This document shows, piece after piece, positions 62,011 to 64,000 of a stretch of DNA of 64,000 nt. Position numbers and translations under genes: made by a program. The notes under the pieces are model-generated. The model ran no database searches and was not told the origin of the DNA. It worked only from the letters and a program-made list of their open reading frames with translations. Position 1 is the stretch's first letter. The number at the start of each line of letters is the position of its first letter. This DNA is from Caprimulgus europaeus (Eukaryota > Chordata > Aves > Caprimulgiformes > Caprimulgidae): assembly GCA_907165065.1 (NCBI GenBank), contig OU015528.1, positions 32,324,515 through 32,388,514 on the forward strand, given 5' to 3'.

Positions 62011-64000
62011 AGCTTTGTGGGGACTGCAAACTGCTTAATCAGGGTGTTACTCGTAAAATCTGCACATCTGGAATAGATCTTCCAGGACTTTAAACTAATG
62101 CAATCAGAGATAGAAACAGTATTTCATCCAGCTCAAATCTCTAAAACTGCTTGTTGTCTAGAAACATATAGATGCCACATAATATTTACGATCTGTGCCA
62201 CACTAGTAACAAGAGTTAATTATATCTTGTTATTGCTGAGTGGTGAACCTTTTCATTGTGATGAAATATTGAGCAAGCTATTAAAAAGGAATTAATGGCT
62301 TATAGTAATCTTATCTACTGTAAGTGGCTGCAGTGGCTATAAAGCCATCTACCAGTGAGCCTCCCATCTACCACCTCCCATCTATCAGTGAGCCTGGTGA
62401 TCACTTATCAATAGCAATTGAGCTGCAAAAGTCTTCCTGGGGATGAATAAAACCCTGCGGAGACCCTATGATCCACATTAGCCTATTTACTGTGGTCATC
62501 TGGTGGGTTTTCAGACACAGGGCTCACTGCAGCCAACACTGTAGTTAAAAGGAGAGAAAAAGGAGAAAGAGGTGTGCAGAAACATGTGCCACACAGACAG
62601 CGGTTTTTAAGCTGTCTGTGATATTGAGTCAATGCTATTTAGGCCTCCATTTGTCAAGGAACTTCAGCATGTGCTTAACTTCAAGCAAATGAGTAATGTA
62701 CTTCAACCCAACCCATGATGTTATTGGAAAGCCTCGTAAACATCTGAGTATTCCCAGTCATCTTGGCAGAATTTCTTTGTATTTTCTGTATTTTCTTTAT
62801 ATATTCTTTCTTTACATAGTCTTTATCTCTTAAACTTAAGCAAGTAACCAAGAGTTTTGTGAAACCAGGACCTCTGCAGCTGAATGTCCCATGCACTAAT
62901 TATTGCTAATTCATCAGTCCAGTGAATTCTTTTGTTGCCCCTCAATACGCACCTGAATTTACAGCCCTGATCTAGCTTTTAGGAGGGTCTGGGTAGTCTT
63001 GCTCTTCCTTTCATTGTAACACACTATCTCTTTCTATATCAACATATATAATTTCATAAATTGTTTTCTCCAATTATTTATAATAAACTTTTTTCATACT
63101 TCAAAATTTCAAATGTGAAAGCCTGAGGGAAATTGTTCAGTGAAGTATATTTTTGAACTCCATGTTTTTGAAGATATTGGTATTCTGCTCCGAAAATTGT
63201 TCCTGGGCATCAGTATGAGTCACACTTTCAAGTCACTAATGATTTCCTAAATCAATCAGATAGATACAAATTCCACATAATTGTTAGCCATAAGTATTTC
63301 TTTTCCACATGACTGGACCTGGATGGGAAAAAAATGTCCATTGTGAAGTCACCACCACAAAAAATGTCCATTTATGAGAATTACCATGTCTTTCTGTTCC
63401 TTTTAATCACTCCTGTGTGATACAGTACCCCTAGTCATGCCTCATTTTGGAAGAACAAGCCCTCAGTGAAATGCAAGAGTCAGGACGACTGATAGAAATA
63501 CTTTTTTGCCATCCTTTTTTTGTGTCCCTACATGGCCGTGGATGCATGAGAAGGGCCAGTGCAAGGGAATAAAAAAGCAGAAAGGAAAGCAGAAGACCCA
63601 GTGACTAACCAGTGCTGGGGAGGTCCCTCACTGTGGCATTAGGACAGCACAGGCTTCCTCTCTCCCTAGTACAATCAGTTGGCTGGTGAGCATGTATGTT
63701 GCTGGCGCTGGCTCCATGAGTGACGCTTTCACATTTTTACAGCTTTTTTTACCTATCCTTCAGGGAAGATGTCTGTTGGCTTCCTTGGTAGTTTGCTAAA
63801 TAAACCAAATGTATTCAGAAGAAATTCTCTTCCCAGAGCAGCCAGGGCTCTCAGGCTCGGGACAGAGATTACAGCCCTGCCCTCCATGAGCAGCACAGGA
63901 GTGCAAATCAGGGAAGGAGAGGGAAAGGGCAGATAAACCACAGATATCGTCCAAGGAAGCTCAAAAAAATCACAAACAGGTAATAAACAGGTAAGTTTGT
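62011..64000. other. Intergenic DNA to the window end, no gene seen
   Basis: No supported gene, RNA or transposon is present. A short imperfect duplication is present at 62345-62395. Confidence 0.5.
62345..62395 (+). repeat. Short tandem duplication, 33-bp offset
   Basis: CCATCTACCAGTGAGCCT (62345-62362) recurs with one substitution at 62378-62395, and a partial third CCATCTACCA lies between. It looks like a local slippage duplication. Confidence 0.8.

Noticed and set aside
61814..62076. Open frames encoding poly-Phe (minus) and poly-Arg (plus)
   Set aside because: They are translations of the GAA/TTC simple repeat and have no gene structure.

Overview
The window looks like avian nuclear DNA. 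The evidence is a vertebrate-type split gene with very long flanking non-coding DNA, several CR1 non-LTR retrotransposon fragments (the dominant interspersed repeat of birds, with the diagnostic ATTCTRTG-type 3' repeats), a solo endogenous-retrovirus LTR of a type I associate with birds, and no mammalian SINEs or L1. No bacterial or viral gene organisation is present.

Only one protein-coding gene is supported. At the left edge, on the + strand, lie the end of the last intron (1-2821), the terminal coding exon (2822-4423) and the long 3' UTR (4424 to about 8610) of DYRK2, a dual-specificity tyrosine-phosphorylation-regulated kinase. This exon encodes the complete kinase domain and C-terminus and contains a start codon for the short isoform. 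The preceding seven in-frame codons match the junction used by the long isoform, whose N-terminus is outside the window. Compared with my recollection of human DYRK2, the kinase is nearly identical, but the second of two reported ATM phosphorylation sites (SQ) is replaced by PP.

From about 8.6 kb to 64 kb I find no credible exon. The many short open frames show no recognisable protein family; the only coding-like signal is decayed CR1 reverse-transcriptase sequence. In most vertebrates the 3' side of DYRK2 faces a large gene-poor interval before the IFNG/IL22 cytokine cluster, and this stretch fits the start of that interval (inference from synteny, not shown by the window). It holds an ancient CR1 relic (14.6-15.1 kb, minus), a CR1 fragment (24.6-24.8 kb, minus), a better preserved CR1 3' end (31.1-31.8 kb, plus, one visible frameshift), a CR1 tail (56.5 kb, plus), a solo LTR with a clean 5-bp target-site duplication (57.35-57.95 kb, minus), microsatellites including a 39-triplet GAA tract (61.9-62.0 kb), and a few candidate regulatory stretches, the best being 45.1-45.6 kb.

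I did not find an undescribed biological system. The more interesting leads are the altered DYRK2 phospho-site, structured elements and alternative poly(A) signals in the DYRK2 3' UTR, the GAA tract, the solo LTR, and the CArG/MEF2/palindrome cluster.
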